Under the pieces are notes generated by a model. The model saw only the letters and a list, made by a program, of their open reading frames with translations, ran no database searches and was not told the origin of the DNA. A program made the position numbers and the translations under genes. Positions 15,585-24,932 of a stretch of 35,487 bases of DNA are shown piece by piece (position 1 is the first letter of the stretch; each line of letters begins with the position of its first letter). This DNA comes from JAQVIJ01 sp041287365 (GTDB taxonomy: Bacteria; Desulfobacterota; Dissulfuribacteria; Dissulfuribacterales; DYLC01), in NCBI GenBank assembly GCA_041287365.1, contig JBEULL010000025.1, positions 1-35,487 of the forward strand. Reading direction: 5' to 3'.

Positions 15585-17138
15585 TTATTTTTCGAAACCA
15601 CCTCTTGTCTCAAAAAATCTCTCTATAGCCTGCACAAGGGCAGGAATCGTAGCGCTGTCCGGCTGTATGGCCACATCGAATTCCATCTCCCTGGCCGTTT
15701 GGGCCGTTATGGGCCCGATACAGGCGGCTTTGGCGCCTGCGATCAGCTTCTCTTTCAGATGGAGAGGCAACAAGGTGACGAGGTTCCTTACCGTGGATGA
15801 ACTGGTGAAGGTCACCACATCCACTCCATCAGACAGAGTATCCAGCACATCTTCGGCGAGTTCCGGCATAACATTTTTATAAACCGTCACAGCCTCCACG
15901 ATTGCGCCAAGGTCCTGAAGGCCCTTCAAAAGCACATCCCTCGTCTTTTCCGCCTTTGGAATAAGGATATGCCGATCCTTCACGCCACATCCCTTGAACG
16001 CCTCCACCAAACCCTCGGCATCAAATACATCCGGAATCAGATCCGCCTTGAGGTGATATTCACTCAAGGCATCGGCCGTACCACTTCCAATCACAGCAAA
16101 CCGCACCTGGCTGAACGCCCTCATGTCCATGCCGTTTTCAAAACACAGTTCAAAAAAGCATTTCACCGCATTGACACTGGTAAAAACTATCCAGTGCAGT
16201 TTAGGTACAACGGATTTTATCCTTACCACAGTCATGGAATCCCGCACAGGCGATATGGAAATGGCAGGCAGTTCGATACATTCAGCACCTCTTTCCTCCA
16301 GCATTTCCACCAGTTGACTGGCCTGTTCACGAGAACGGGTCACCAGAATGCGCCTACCAAAGAGAGGTCTTTTCTCGAACCATGAAATGGTGTCTCTAAG
16401 CCCCACAACCGTGCCTACCACAATCACGGCAGGAGAGGTAACTCCAGCATCCTTTACGCGCTGCACTATATCGGAAAGCTTGCCAGTAACCGTTTTCTGC
16501 CTGGCTGTTGTGCCCCACTGCACCACGGCCGCCGGAGTATCTGAAGACATACCATGCTGCGTCAGTTGAGAGACGATGTTGGAAAGGTTGGTCATTCCCA
16601 TCAGAAATACCAGTGTACCGTTGGACTTGGCCAGACCTTTCCAGTTTACGTCTATCTCGTCCACTCCAAACTTGCGATGGCCCGTTATCAGAGTGACACA
16701 CGCTGCGTGTGCCCTGTGTGTAAGCGGAATACCGGCATAGGCCGGAGCCGCTATAGACGAACTGACGCCTGGCACGATCTCAAAGGAGATACCCTCTTCG
16801 GCCAACACCTCTGCCTCCTCACCACCCCTGCCGAAAATAAAGGGATCACCTCCCTTCAAACGCACCACCATTCTGTTTTCCTTGACCTTTTTAACGATAA
16901 GTGCGTTTATGTTCTCCTGACTGACAGCATGCCTGCCGGCAGTCTTTCCCACGTATATAAACTCGGCGTTTGAAGGGGCATAAGACAATATGCGAGGACT
17001 GGCAAGGCGATCATATATTACCACTTCGGCCTTCGAAAGGAGTTGCCTGCCTTTTATGGTCAGCAGACCTGGATCACCCGGCCCAGCACCCACCAGATAT
17101 GCCTTTCCCGTTTTTTTAGGCTCATTTCCCATAGACAT
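15585..17138 (-). CDS. cobA-hemD: Fused uroporphyrinogen-III C-methyltransferase / uroporphyrinogen-III synthase
   Basis: The 517-aa protein joins two heme/siroheme pathway enzymes. Residues about 10-250 are a CobA/SUMT methyltransferase with YLVGAGPGDPGLLT, VRLKGGDPFIFGRGGEE and VPGVSSSIAAPAYAGIPLTHR; it converts uroporphyrinogen III to precorrin-2 using SAM. Residues about 262-510 are HemD, with ILVTRSREQA and VVTFTSSSTVRNL. This fusion is common in Desulfobacterota and Clostridia. Its start overlaps the end of hemC by 17 bases, and GGAG lies ten bases before ATG 17138. Precorrin-2 leads to siroheme and cobalamin, which fits the siroheme protein elsewhere in the window. Confidence 0.95.
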   Translation of the reverse strand: MSMGNEPKKTGKAYLVGAGPGDPGLLTIKGRQLLSKAEVVIYDRLASPRILSYAPSNAEFIYVGKTAGRHAVSQENINALIVKKVKENRMVVRLKGGDPFIFGRGGEEAEVLAEEGISFEIVPGVSSSIAAPAYAGIPLTHRAHAACVTLITGHRKFGVDEIDVNWKGLAKSNGTLVFLMGMTNLSNIVSQLTQHGMSSDTPAAVVQWGTTARQKTVTGKLSDIVQRVKDAGVTSPAVIVVGTVVGLRDTISWFEKRPLFGRRILVTRSREQASQLVEMLEERGAECIELPAISISPVRDSMTVVRIKSVVPKLHWIVFTSVNAVKCFFELCFENGMDMRAFSQVRFAVIGSGTADALSEYHLKADLIPDVFDAEGLVEAFKGCGVKDRHILIPKAEKTRDVLLKGLQDLGAIVEAVTVYKNVMPELAEDVLDTLSDGVDVVTFTSSSTVRNLVTLLPLHLKEKLIAGAKAACIGPITAQTAREMEFDVAIQPDSATIPALVQAIERFFETRGGFEK

Positions 17139-18066
17139 CGTTCAATATCTCCTGGCCGCCGGCGGCCAAAACACGCTCGCCAAGCCTTTTGCCCAGCTCT
17201 TCAGGCCGTTCCTTGCTGCCGGAAAGACGCAGGCGTACCAGCCTGCCACCTGCCTCATCCGCCACCAACCCTTCCATTATGAGCATATTTTGCATGGTTG
17301 AAGAAGGCCAGGCATGCGCTGCTATAGGCACCTGACAGCCGCCGCCCAACGCGGCGAGAAATGCCCTCTCGGCCCGAACACAGACAGCAGTCTCGCGAGA
17401 ATGCAGCACACTCAGAAGCTCTCGAGTATCTGAATCACTTGTCCTGAATTCTATACCAAGACAACCCTGACCTATGGCCGGCAGCAGAAACTGTGGTGGG
17501 ATATACTGCTTTATATGTCTTTCAATGCCCAGACGACGCAGACCCGCTGCAGCCAGAATTATTGCATCGAACTCACCCGCTTTCAGTTTTTTGAGCCTTG
17601 TATCCAGATTGCCGCGCAGATTGACTATCTCCAGATCTGGCCGCATGGCCATAATCTGGGCCTTTCTGCGCAAACTACTTGTGCCCACTCGAGCGCCCTC
17701 AGGCAGTGTTGAAATGGAATCGCAACGGTGCGAAAGAAATGCATCACGGGCGTCCTCCCGCTCAGGGAATACCGTGACCTCCAGACCATCAGGTATCTCA
17801 GTGGGCACATCTTTCAGGCTGTGGACAGCGAGATCTGCACGGCCTTCCAGTATCGCCTCTTCTATTTCCTTGACGAAAAGCCCCTTGCCTCCTATCTGCG
17901 CCAGAGGCACGTCCAGAATCTTGTCGCCCTTTGTGACCACCTGCAACAACTCAACCGTCACTCCCTGAACTGCAAAGGCCTGCTCCAACCGGCTTTTGAC
18001 CCAATTGCTCTGACACATAGCCAGCATGCTCTTGCGGGTAGCGAGCACAAAATGTTTTTTGCGCAT
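17122..18066 (-). CDS. hemC: Porphobilinogen deaminase (hydroxymethylbilane synthase)
   Basis: The 314-aa protein is of normal family length. LATRKSMLAMCQ opens it; HSLKDVP includes catalytic D86, RVGTSSLRRKAQ and NLRGNLDTRL are substrate-binding stretches, and C244 in LGGGCQVPIAAHA anchors the dipyrromethane cofactor. It polymerises four porphobilinogen units to hydroxymethylbilane, which the next gene's HemD domain closes to uroporphyrinogen III. GGAGGG of its ribosome-binding site lies within the last codons of the fmdB-like gene, and its end overlaps cobA-hemD, so all three are tightly coupled. Confidence 0.97.
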   Translation of the reverse strand: MRKKHFVLATRKSMLAMCQSNWVKSRLEQAFAVQGVTVELLQVVTKGDKILDVPLAQIGGKGLFVKEIEEAILEGRADLAVHSLKDVPTEIPDGLEVTVFPEREDARDAFLSHRCDSISTLPEGARVGTSSLRRKAQIMAMRPDLEIVNLRGNLDTRLKKLKAGEFDAIILAAAGLRRLGIERHIKQYIPPQFLLPAIGQGCLGIEFRTSDSDTRELLSVLHSRETAVCVRAERAFLAALGGGCQVPIAAHAWPSSTMQNMLIMEGLVADEAGGRLVRLRLSGSKERPEELGKRLGERVLAAGGQEILNDVYGK

Positions 18067-18075
18067 GGCTATAAC

Positions 18076-18312
18076 TTACCCTCCGCAGGAACTGCAATTT
18101 GAACTGGAGCAGCCGCTGCATCCCGAGGATGCCCTTTTGCCCGTACCCACAAAGCTGCCCTGGCTGTCACCCGCCTTGAAGGCGCAGCATGAAAGTTTTT
18201 TCTGTACGTTTTTTGAGCCACAGACCGGACAGGCGGCCACAGGATCAGATAGACGCACCAGCTCTTCGAAATCAGCGTTACAATCCTTGCAATGAAATTC
18301 ATAAATAGGCAT
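18076..18312 (-). CDS. FmdB-family zinc-ribbon regulatory-like protein
   Basis: The 78-aa protein starts MPIYEFHCKDCNADFEEL at ATG 18312 with GGAG eight bases upstream; the longer frame to 18414 has no such signal. CKDC and CPVCG form the FmdB-type zinc ribbon. The tail is rich in Ser, Gly and Cys (CSGCSSSNCSSCGG), common in this family. FmdB was named as a putative regulator of formamidase and amidase genes, but its function is not well known. It is the first gene of the hemC-cobA-hemD run. Confidence 0.85.
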   Translation of the reverse strand: MPIYEFHCKDCNADFEELVRLSDPVAACPVCGSKNVQKKLSCCAFKAGDSQGSFVGTGKRASSGCSGCSSSNCSSCGG

Positions 18313-18504
18313 GACATTTTCTCCACAGATATTAAATTCAAGGAATACAGCGTATGAATAATTTTTGGAATATACCTTATTCCATTTTTTGCAATTATCA
18401 CACAATATACTCAAAAAAGAAAGCGCATTTGTGTAATTTGTCTCAATAACTGCTTATGCCGCATGGTATTTTTAATTGCAACCCGTTTTTTTGAAGGCAA
18501 ATAA

Positions 18505-18532
18505 TTGACAAGACGCATTCTAATGAATAAGC
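18505..18532 (+). promoter_or_regulatory. Possible sigma-70 promoter for the ilv-leu run
   Basis: A consensus TTGACA is found at 18505-18510, 62 bases before the ilvB ATG. The matching -10 at 16-17 bases (around AATAAGC, 18527-18533) is poor, so only the -35 is convincing. No leucine-rich leader peptide or T-box-like structure was recognised between it and the gene. Confidence 0.3.
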
Positions 18533-18572
18533 TCCATAAAATTTAAGAATAAATACTCATGAGGTGATTTGC

Positions 18573-20273
18573 ATGACAAAAATGGCTGGCAAACAGATAA
18601 TTGTCGAGGCCTTGAAAAAAGAAGGGGTCGAGGTGATCTTCGGCTATCCGGGCGGAGCCATCATAGACATCTACGATGCCCTTGCCAAAGACGGATCCAT
18701 CAAGCATGTGCTTGTGCGCCATGAACAGGGCGCCGCCCATGCAGCCGACGGCTATGCCAGGGCAACTGGCCGAGTCGGAGTATGCCTTGTTACATCAGGA
18801 CCGGGCGCCACCAACGCTGTGACAGGCATAGCCACAGCCAACATGGACTCCATTCCCATAGTGGTGCTCACAGGTCAGGTACCCACAGCCCTTATCGGAA
18901 ACGACGCATTTCAGGAAGTTGACATAGTAGGCATCACAAGACCCTGCACAAAGCACAATTACCTGGTCAAAAATGTCAAAGACCTGCCGCGAATACTAAA
19001 AGAAGCCTTTTATGTAGCCAAATCTGGCAGACCAGGTCCTGTGCTTGTGGATATTCCTAAAGACGTCCAAAATGCCATAACGGATTTCCATTATCCCGAC
19101 ACCATCACGCTACGCTCATACGATCCTGTAAAAGAACCCCATCTAAAACAGATCGAAAAGGCCTGCCGCCAGATGGAAGAATCCAAAAAACCGATTCTGT
19201 ATGTAGGTGGAGGCGTCATAAGCTCAGCGGCCCATGAAGAACTGAAGGCGTTGGCTGAAGAAATAAACTGTCCGGTCACCACCACCCTGATGGGCATCGG
19301 CGGTTTCCCAGGCACGCATCCTCAAAACCTCGGCATGCTCGGAATGCATGGCACATATTGCGCAAATATGGCCATGGCCAACACGGACCTCATAATCGCC
19401 ATAGGCGCCCGCTTCGACGACCGGGTAACAGGCAAAATCGAGGCATTTGCGCCCCATGCCAAGATCATTCATGTGGATGTTGACCCCACTTCCATACAGA
19501 AAAATGTCCGCGTGGACATTCCCATAGTTGGAGACTGCAAACTCACTCTGGCCAAGATGCTCAAGTGTCTCAAAGACAACGGCTCTAAACCGGAGGCATG
19601 GAAGGCCAAACACGAGGCATGGTGGGAACAGCTGCGTGCATGGGAGAAACGCCATCCTCTCACATACAAAAAAGACCCCAATATCATCAAACCCCAGTAT
19701 GTCATCGAACGGCTCTACGAGATGACAAAAGGCCGGGCCATCATCACCACCGAAGTCGGTCAGAACCAGATGTGGACAGCCCAATTCTACAAATTCGACC
19801 AGCCCCGCACATTTCTTACGTCAGGCGGGCTGGGGACCATGGGTTACGGCATGCCCGCAGCCATAGGCGCACAGATGGCCTTTCCAGACAAACTGGTCAT
19901 AGATGTGGCTGGAGACGGCAGTATTCAAATGAACATACAGGAATTGGCCACGGCCATGCAGGAAAAGCTGCCCATCAAGATCATCATCCTCAACAATCGT
20001 TTTCTGGGAATGGTCAGGCAGTGGCAGGAACTCTTTTACGAGAAACGCTATGTAGCCACCGATTTCGAATTCACACCTGATTTCATCAAGATTGCGGAGG
20101 CATACAGCGCGAAAGGCATTCGGGCCACCAATCCTGATGATGTGGATAAGGTACTGAAAGAAGGCCTGGAATACCCGGGCCTCGCCATCATGGAGTTCGT
20201 CATATCCAGAGAAGAAGGTGTATTCCCCATGGTACCCGCCGGCAAGGCTCATACCGAAATGTTGCTCGTTTAA
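18573..20273 (+). CDS. ilvB: Acetolactate synthase large (catalytic) subunit
   Basis: The protein is 566 aa from ATG 18573, which has GAGG eight bases upstream; an in-frame GTG at 18564 overlaps that signal and is unlikely. Features of the ThDP enzyme are clear: IFGYPGGAIIDIYDAL, the catalytic Glu in RHEQGAAHAADGYARATG, TSGPGATNAVTGIATA, and the ThDP motif GDGSIQMN...NN. It condenses two pyruvates, or pyruvate and 2-ketobutyrate, in valine, leucine and isoleucine synthesis. The regulatory subunit gene follows 45 bases later. Length and motifs are normal. Confidence 0.97.
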   Translation: MTKMAGKQIIVEALKKEGVEVIFGYPGGAIIDIYDALAKDGSIKHVLVRHEQGAAHAADGYARATGRVGVCLVTSGPGATNAVTGIATANMDSIPIVVLTGQVPTALIGNDAFQEVDIVGITRPCTKHNYLVKNVKDLPRILKEAFYVAKSGRPGPVLVDIPKDVQNAITDFHYPDTITLRSYDPVKEPHLKQIEKACRQMEESKKPILYVGGGVISSAAHEELKALAEEINCPVTTTLMGIGGFPGTHPQNLGMLGMHGTYCANMAMANTDLIIAIGARFDDRVTGKIEAFAPHAKIIHVDVDPTSIQKNVRVDIPIVGDCKLTLAKMLKCLKDNGSKPEAWKAKHEAWWEQLRAWEKRHPLTYKKDPNIIKPQYVIERLYEMTKGRAIITTEVGQNQMWTAQFYKFDQPRTFLTSGGLGTMGYGMPAAIGAQMAFPDKLVIDVAGDGSIQMNIQELATAMQEKLPIKIIILNNRFLGMVRQWQELFYEKRYVATDFEFTPDFIKIAEAYSAKGIRATNPDDVDKVLKEGLEYPGLAIMEFVISREEGVFPMVPAGKAHTEMLLV

Positions 20274-20318
20274 CCGGTTTAACACGAAATTCAGCACGCA
20301 AGGAAGGAGTTTTAAAAT

Positions 20319-20807
20319 ATGCGACATACGCTGTCTATACTTTTGGAAAACAGCCCGGGCGCCCTCTCACGAGTGGCAGGACTCTTCAGCGGCAGGGGAT
20401 TCAATATCGAAAGTCTGTGTGTGGCATCTACACTCGACACGACACTTTCTCACATGACGCTGGTCACAGTAGGAGACGACGCCATCATCGATCAGATCAT
20501 CAAACAACTGAATCGACTCGTGGACGTTTATAAAGTCACAGATGTCAGCCAGGAAGAATTCGTCGAAAGAGAGATGGCCCTGATCAAGGTCACGGCAGCG
20601 GAATCTGAGACCCGCTCGGAAATACTGCGCATATGCGAGATATTCCGCTGCAAGATCGTAGATGTGACCCCCAAAACATATACCCTGGAGGTAACGGGGC
20701 CAGAGAGTAAACTCAAGGCCGTCATAGATCTACTGCTGCCCATAGGCATCAAGGAGCTTGTGAGGACCGGCACCATCGCAATGCAGCGCGAACAAAAAAA
20801 TATCTAA
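20319..20807 (+). CDS. ilvN: Acetolactate synthase small (regulatory) subunit
   Basis: The 162-aa protein has an N-terminal ACT domain (TLSILLENSPGALSRVAGLF...GFNIESL) and the C-terminal IlvN/IlvH domain (KVTAAESETRSEILRICEIF). It binds IlvB and gives it valine feedback control. GGAG lies about nine bases before the ATG. The size matches IlvH-type full-length subunits rather than the short E. coli IlvN. It lies directly between ilvB and ilvC. Confidence 0.96.
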   Translation: MRHTLSILLENSPGALSRVAGLFSGRGFNIESLCVASTLDTTLSHMTLVTVGDDAIIDQIIKQLNRLVDVYKVTDVSQEEFVEREMALIKVTAAESETRSEILRICEIFRCKIVDVTPKTYTLEVTGPESKLKAVIDLLLPIGIKELVRTGTIAMQREQKNI

Positions 20808-20827
20808 TTAATGGAAGGAACGAAAAA

Positions 20828-21817
20828 ATGAAACTATATTATGAACAGGATGCCACGTTGGACAGCCTGAAGGACAAGACCATAGCAGTAATCGGATACG
20901 GCAGCCAGGGGCATGCCCATGCCCAGAACCTGAAGGAAAGCGGCCTGAATGTAATCGTGGGTCAAAGGCCTGGCTCAATAAATTATGACCTGGCGGTCAA
21001 ACACGGTTTCAAACCGGTCAGCGCTGAAGACGCCGCAAAACAGGCCGATGTCATCATGATCCTGCTGCCAGATCAGGTGCAGGCCGCAGTCTATCACTCA
21101 GCCATTCAACCCCACCTGAAGGCAGGCAAGATGTTGTTGTTTGCTCATGGCTTCAACATACACTTCGGCCAGATTGTGCCTCCAGCCGATGTGGACGTGG
21201 CAATGGTGGCCCCCAAGGGCCCGGGCCATCTGGTGAGAAGGGAATATGAAAGGGGCGCAGGGGTTCCAGCCCTGGTTGCCATTCATCAGGATGCCACCGG
21301 TCAGGCCATGCAGAGGGCTTTGGCCTATGCCAAGGGCATCGGCGCTGCACGTGCCGGCATTCTGGAAACCACATTTAAGGAAGAGACCGAAACCGACTTG
21401 TTCGGCGAACAGGTGGTGCTGTGCGGCGGCCTTACATCCCTCATCAAGGCTGGTTTTGAAACCCTGGTTGCCGCAGGGTATCAGCCGGAGATCGCATACT
21501 TCGAGTGCTGCCACGAGGTGAAACTCATAGTTGACCTCATCTATGAAGGCGGCATCTCCAAAATGCGCTATTCCATCAGCGATACAGCAGAATATGGCGA
21601 TATCACTCGAGGCAGACGCATCATCACGGAAGAAACCAAAAAAGAGATGCGCAAGATACTGGATGAGATTCAGACCGGTCAATTCGCTCGTGAATGGATA
21701 CTGGAAAACCAGGCCAACTGTCCTGTTCTGAACGCCTATCGAAGGATAGACAAAGAACACCAGATCGAGGATGTGGGTGGTCGTCTCAGGGCCATGATGG
21801 GTTGGCTCAAAAAATAA
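20828..21817 (+). CDS. ilvC: Ketol-acid reductoisomerase, class I (short form)
   Basis: The 329-aa enzyme has the Rossmann motif GYGSQGHAHAQNL, catalytic H107 in FAHGFNIH, and the metal-binding D190 and E194 in TDLFGEQ. It converts acetolactate to dihydroxyisovalerate. The loop after the second beta strand reads VGQRPGSINYD: R47 and S50 remain, but N52 replaces the Ser often seen in the NADPH-binding SxSW version, so cofactor choice might be relaxed. AAGGAA precedes the ATG. psd begins six bases after the stop. Confidence 0.97.
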   Translation: MKLYYEQDATLDSLKDKTIAVIGYGSQGHAHAQNLKESGLNVIVGQRPGSINYDLAVKHGFKPVSAEDAAKQADVIMILLPDQVQAAVYHSAIQPHLKAGKMLLFAHGFNIHFGQIVPPADVDVAMVAPKGPGHLVRREYERGAGVPALVAIHQDATGQAMQRALAYAKGIGAARAGILETTFKEETETDLFGEQVVLCGGLTSLIKAGFETLVAAGYQPEIAYFECCHEVKLIVDLIYEGGISKMRYSISDTAEYGDITRGRRIITEETKKEMRKILDEIQTGQFAREWILENQANCPVLNAYRRIDKEHQIEDVGGRLRAMMGWLKK

Positions 21818-21823
21818 TAACAG

Positions 21824-22507
21824 ATGCTGCATGAACGTATCCCTATTGCCAAGGAAGGCATACCTTTTTGGGGTATAGCTGCATTTTTCGCCCTCATATT
21901 CGCTATCTTGAACTGGCAGATTCCTGCCGGCATTGCGCTGGCAGGATTTCTTTTCATTTTTTACTTCTTCAGGGACCCAGAACGGGTAGTGCCGCAGGAC
22001 ACCGACCATAGCATCAGTTTCGTATCACCTGCCGATGGCAGAATAGTCGATATTCAGCAGAATGAGTCGCTTGATACATTCAACTTGACCGGTTGTATTC
22101 GTATCAGTATCTTCATGACTGTGTTCGATGTACATGTAAACAGAAGCCCTGCAAGCGGAGTGGTGCAACGCATAGCCTACAGCGAAGGCAGATTTCTACC
22201 AGCCGACCGAAACATGGCCATGCTGAAAAACGAAAAAAATGCCATATTGCTTTGTATGGAAAATGGCATACAATATTCAATAGTGCAGGTGGCAGGGCTC
22301 ATAGCCCGCAGAATAGTCTGCTGGGCCGAACAGGGCGATTATCTCAAGAAAGGCCAAAGAATAGGCCTCATTCGATTCGGCTCCAGGGTGGATGTATATA
22401 TTCCAGGGGCATGTTGCATAAATATTCAGAACGGCCAGAAAGTAGTCGCTGGCCAGACTGTATTAGCCACATTGATCATCTCTGATACATCACAACCTAA
22501 CAGATAA
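21824..22507 (+). CDS. psd: Phosphatidylserine decarboxylase, short (PSD-B) type
   Basis: The 227-aa proenzyme has two N-terminal hydrophobic helices (about 14-29 and 33-49), SPADGRIVDI, FDVHVNRSPASG and the self-cleavage site in RFGSRVDVY, where S187 would become the pyruvoyl group. It makes phosphatidylethanolamine from phosphatidylserine at the membrane. There is no clear Shine-Dalgarno sequence; the ATG is six bases after the ilvC stop and probably relies on coupling. The gene pairs with pssA, the preceding pathway step, immediately downstream. Confidence 0.95.
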   Translation: MLHERIPIAKEGIPFWGIAAFFALIFAILNWQIPAGIALAGFLFIFYFFRDPERVVPQDTDHSISFVSPADGRIVDIQQNESLDTFNLTGCIRISIFMTVFDVHVNRSPASGVVQRIAYSEGRFLPADRNMAMLKNEKNAILLCMENGIQYSIVQVAGLIARRIVCWAEQGDYLKKGQRIGLIRFGSRVDVYIPGACCINIQNGQKVVAGQTVLATLIISDTSQPNR

Positions 22508-22603
22508 CATACTGTGGCCCACGACAAATCAAATTAACCAAACAAATTTTCTGCAGCACAAAAAAACCTGCTCGAACTGTTAGTCGATATTCCGGAGGAC
22601 GCC

Positions 22604-23377
22604 ATGACAGATTCCATAACAACCATGCCCAGACACAAGAGCATCTATCTGTTACCCAATCTGCTGACATCACTTTGTCTTTTCAGTGGATTTTATTCCA
22701 TTATATCCTCCATAAAAGGTAATTATACCCTGGCTGCCGAGGCTATTTTGCTTGCCGCTGTCTTCGACGGCCTGGATGGCCGCGTAGCCAGACTCACCAA
22801 AACCACCAGCAGATTCGGCGTGGAATACGACTCCCTTTCAGACCTGATATCGTTCGGTGTAGCGCCAGGCATCCTGGGCTTTTTATGGGGTTTGCAGGGT
22901 TACGGACGTCTTGGCTGGCTGGCCGCATTTCTTTATGTCGCCACCACGGCCTTGAGGCTGGCCAGATTCAATACACTGAGTATGACCGGAAAGAGTTCCA
23001 AGGCATATTTTCTCGGCCTGCCATGCCCGTCAGCCGCGGCAATGGTGGCGACAGCGGTGCTCTTCTGCAACTATCTGGGTATGCAAGAGCAGGTGCATTC
23101 TCCATGGATCCTGGGCATGATGTACGGAGTTGCATTTCTGATGGTCAGCAACATACGTTATTACAGCTTCAAGGAGATGCCGTGGCTGCGGCAACATCCT
23201 TTTTCAGGCCTCATTCTCCTTCTGCTGATTTTGACTGTAACTGCCATCGAATATAAAGTGACGCTCTTTGCCATCTTTTTGACATATATCTTGTCTGGAC
23301 CGATCCTTTTTCCGTTCAAACTCATAAGAAAGAAAACGCCTCAAGATATTACGCACACTACGGAGGTGCAACCATGA
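22604..23377 (+). CDS. pssA: CDP-diacylglycerol-serine O-phosphatidyltransferase
   Basis: The 257-aa integral membrane protein carries the complete CDP-alcohol phosphotransferase motif, D-x2-DG-x2-AR-x8-G-x3-D-x3-D, in DGLDGRVAR...FGVEYDSLSD. The rest is mainly hydrophobic helices. It makes phosphatidylserine from CDP-diacylglycerol and serine, the substrate of Psd. GGAGG is placed well before ATG 22604. Its end overlaps leuA by four bases (ATGA), linking lipid and leucine genes in one operon, an arrangement familiar from Deltaproteobacteria. Confidence 0.95.
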   Translation: MTDSITTMPRHKSIYLLPNLLTSLCLFSGFYSIISSIKGNYTLAAEAILLAAVFDGLDGRVARLTKTTSRFGVEYDSLSDLISFGVAPGILGFLWGLQGYGRLGWLAAFLYVATTALRLARFNTLSMTGKSSKAYFLGLPCPSAAAMVATAVLFCNYLGMQEQVHSPWILGMMYGVAFLMVSNIRYYSFKEMPWLRQHPFSGLILLLLILTVTAIEYKVTLFAIFLTYILSGPILFPFKLIRKKTPQDITHTTEVQP

Positions 23378-24927
23378 CAATGGAAGCCCATAGAAACATC
23401 ATCATATTCGACACCACACTCAGAGACGGCGAACAGTCTCCAGGCGTATCGCTGAACATGGAAGAAAAGTTGCAGATCGGCAAACAGCTTGAAAAACTGG
23501 GCGTGGATGTATTGGAGGCAGGCTTTCCTGTGGCATCACCTGGCGACTTTGAAGGAGTTAAAAAACTGGCGCATGAGCTCAAGGGTCTTCAGGTAGCCGC
23601 TCTGGCCCGTGCCAACCAAAAGGACATAGACGTTGCATGGGAGGCCATTAAAAACGGCGCCAATCCCCGTATTCATACATTTCTTGCCACCTCGGACATA
23701 CATCTGAAATATAAACTTCGCAAAAGCAGAGAAGAGGCCTTGGAAATGGCACGAGATGCCGTAGCCTATGCGGCCAAATATACGAGTAATGTGGAGTTTT
23801 CCGCAGAGGATGCCAGCAGAAGCGACCTGGACTATCTCTGCCGGGTATTCGAAGCGGTTATAGATGCAGGGGCGCGAGTGGTGAACTTTCCGGATACCGT
23901 GGGTTATGCCCTGCCATGGGATTTCGGCCGCATGATTCAATATGTCAAGGCCAATACACCCAATATACACAAGGCTACACTCAGCGTGCACTGTCACAAC
24001 GACCTGGGGCTGGCTACGGCCAATGTGTTGAGTGCCATTCAAAACGGTGCGGAACAGGTGGAATGCACCATAAACGGCATCGGAGAAAGGGCTGGAAACA
24101 CCGCTCTGGAAGAGGTGGTGATGGCCATCAAAACCAGGCATGACCTTCTGCCGTTTACCAACAACATCAACACCCGTTTCATAACAGCTACAAGCCGTCT
24201 GGTGAGTCTGCTGACCGGTATGGTGATACAGCCCAACAAGGCCATAGTCGGCGCAAACGCCTTCGCCCATGAATCCGGCATTCATCAGGACGGCGTGCTC
24301 AAGGAACGCACCACCTATGAGATCATCGATCCGGCCGACATAGGCCTTGCCAAGGGTTCTCTTGTCATGGGCAAACATTCAGGCAGACATGCGATGAAGG
24401 CCAAACTGGAGGAACTGGGTTACAACCTAACAGAAGAAGATGTGGATCGAGTGTTTGCCAGGTTCAAGGCCCTGGCCGACAAAAAGAAGGAAATCTATAC
24501 CGAGGACATAGAGACCCTCATCGCCGATGAGATACTGCGCATTCCAGACAGATACCGTTTGATATATCTGCATGTGGCTGCTGGCAGCGGCATCAAACCA
24601 ACGGCCACTGTATCTCTGGAGATAGACGGAGAGGAAAAGACCGCCGTAAGCCTGGGTGCAGGGCCTGTGGATGCGGCCTTCAACGCCATTGCCCGGCTCA
24701 CTCAGACCGAAAGCAAACTCCTCAAATTCTCCGTGAACTCCGTGACAGGCGGCCTCGATGCACAGGGCGAGGTTACCGTCCGCATAGAAGAAGGTGGCGT
24801 GGTAGTTACAGGCCAGGGCGCTGATTCCGACATCATCACTGCCAGCGCCAAGGCATACATCAATGCACTGAACCGCCTCGGGCACAAAAAAAGTGACACT
24901 GCCTCTGCAAAACCCATGTGCTGTTGA
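23374..24927 (+). CDS. leuA: 2-Isopropylmalate synthase
   Basis: The 517-aa enzyme starts with IIIFDTTLRDGEQSPGVSLN and includes SVHCHNDLGLATAN and NGIGERAGNTALEEVVMAI of the TIM-barrel, then HESGIHQDGVLK. A C-terminal LeuA dimer/allosteric domain ends near residue 505. It condenses acetyl-CoA with 2-ketoisovalerate, the first committed step to leucine, and uses the product of the ilv genes upstream. GGAGG precedes the ATG, which overlaps pssA. The partner genes leuB, leuC and leuD are not in the window. Confidence 0.97.
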   Translation: MTMEAHRNIIIFDTTLRDGEQSPGVSLNMEEKLQIGKQLEKLGVDVLEAGFPVASPGDFEGVKKLAHELKGLQVAALARANQKDIDVAWEAIKNGANPRIHTFLATSDIHLKYKLRKSREEALEMARDAVAYAAKYTSNVEFSAEDASRSDLDYLCRVFEAVIDAGARVVNFPDTVGYALPWDFGRMIQYVKANTPNIHKATLSVHCHNDLGLATANVLSAIQNGAEQVECTINGIGERAGNTALEEVVMAIKTRHDLLPFTNNINTRFITATSRLVSLLTGMVIQPNKAIVGANAFAHESGIHQDGVLKERTTYEIIDPADIGLAKGSLVMGKHSGRHAMKAKLEELGYNLTEEDVDRVFARFKALADKKKEIYTEDIETLIADEILRIPDRYRLIYLHVAAGSGIKPTATVSLEIDGEEKTAVSLGAGPVDAAFNAIARLTQTESKLLKFSVNSVTGGLDAQGEVTVRIEEGGVVVTGQGADSDIITASAKAYINALNRLGHKKSDTASAKPMCC

Positions 24928-24932
24928 ATCAG

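Noticed and set aside
11985..18312. Many long plus-strand frames opposite the helicase, kinase and heme genes
   Set aside because: They mirror well-supported minus-strand genes, lack ribosome-binding sites and show no protein family features.
18366..18390. TGGAATA-N5-TATTCCA hairpin followed by six T, resembling a plus-strand terminator
   Set aside because: It is AT-rich with a 7-bp weak stem, and no plus-strand gene precedes it. It lies in the divergent promoter region and may be chance.
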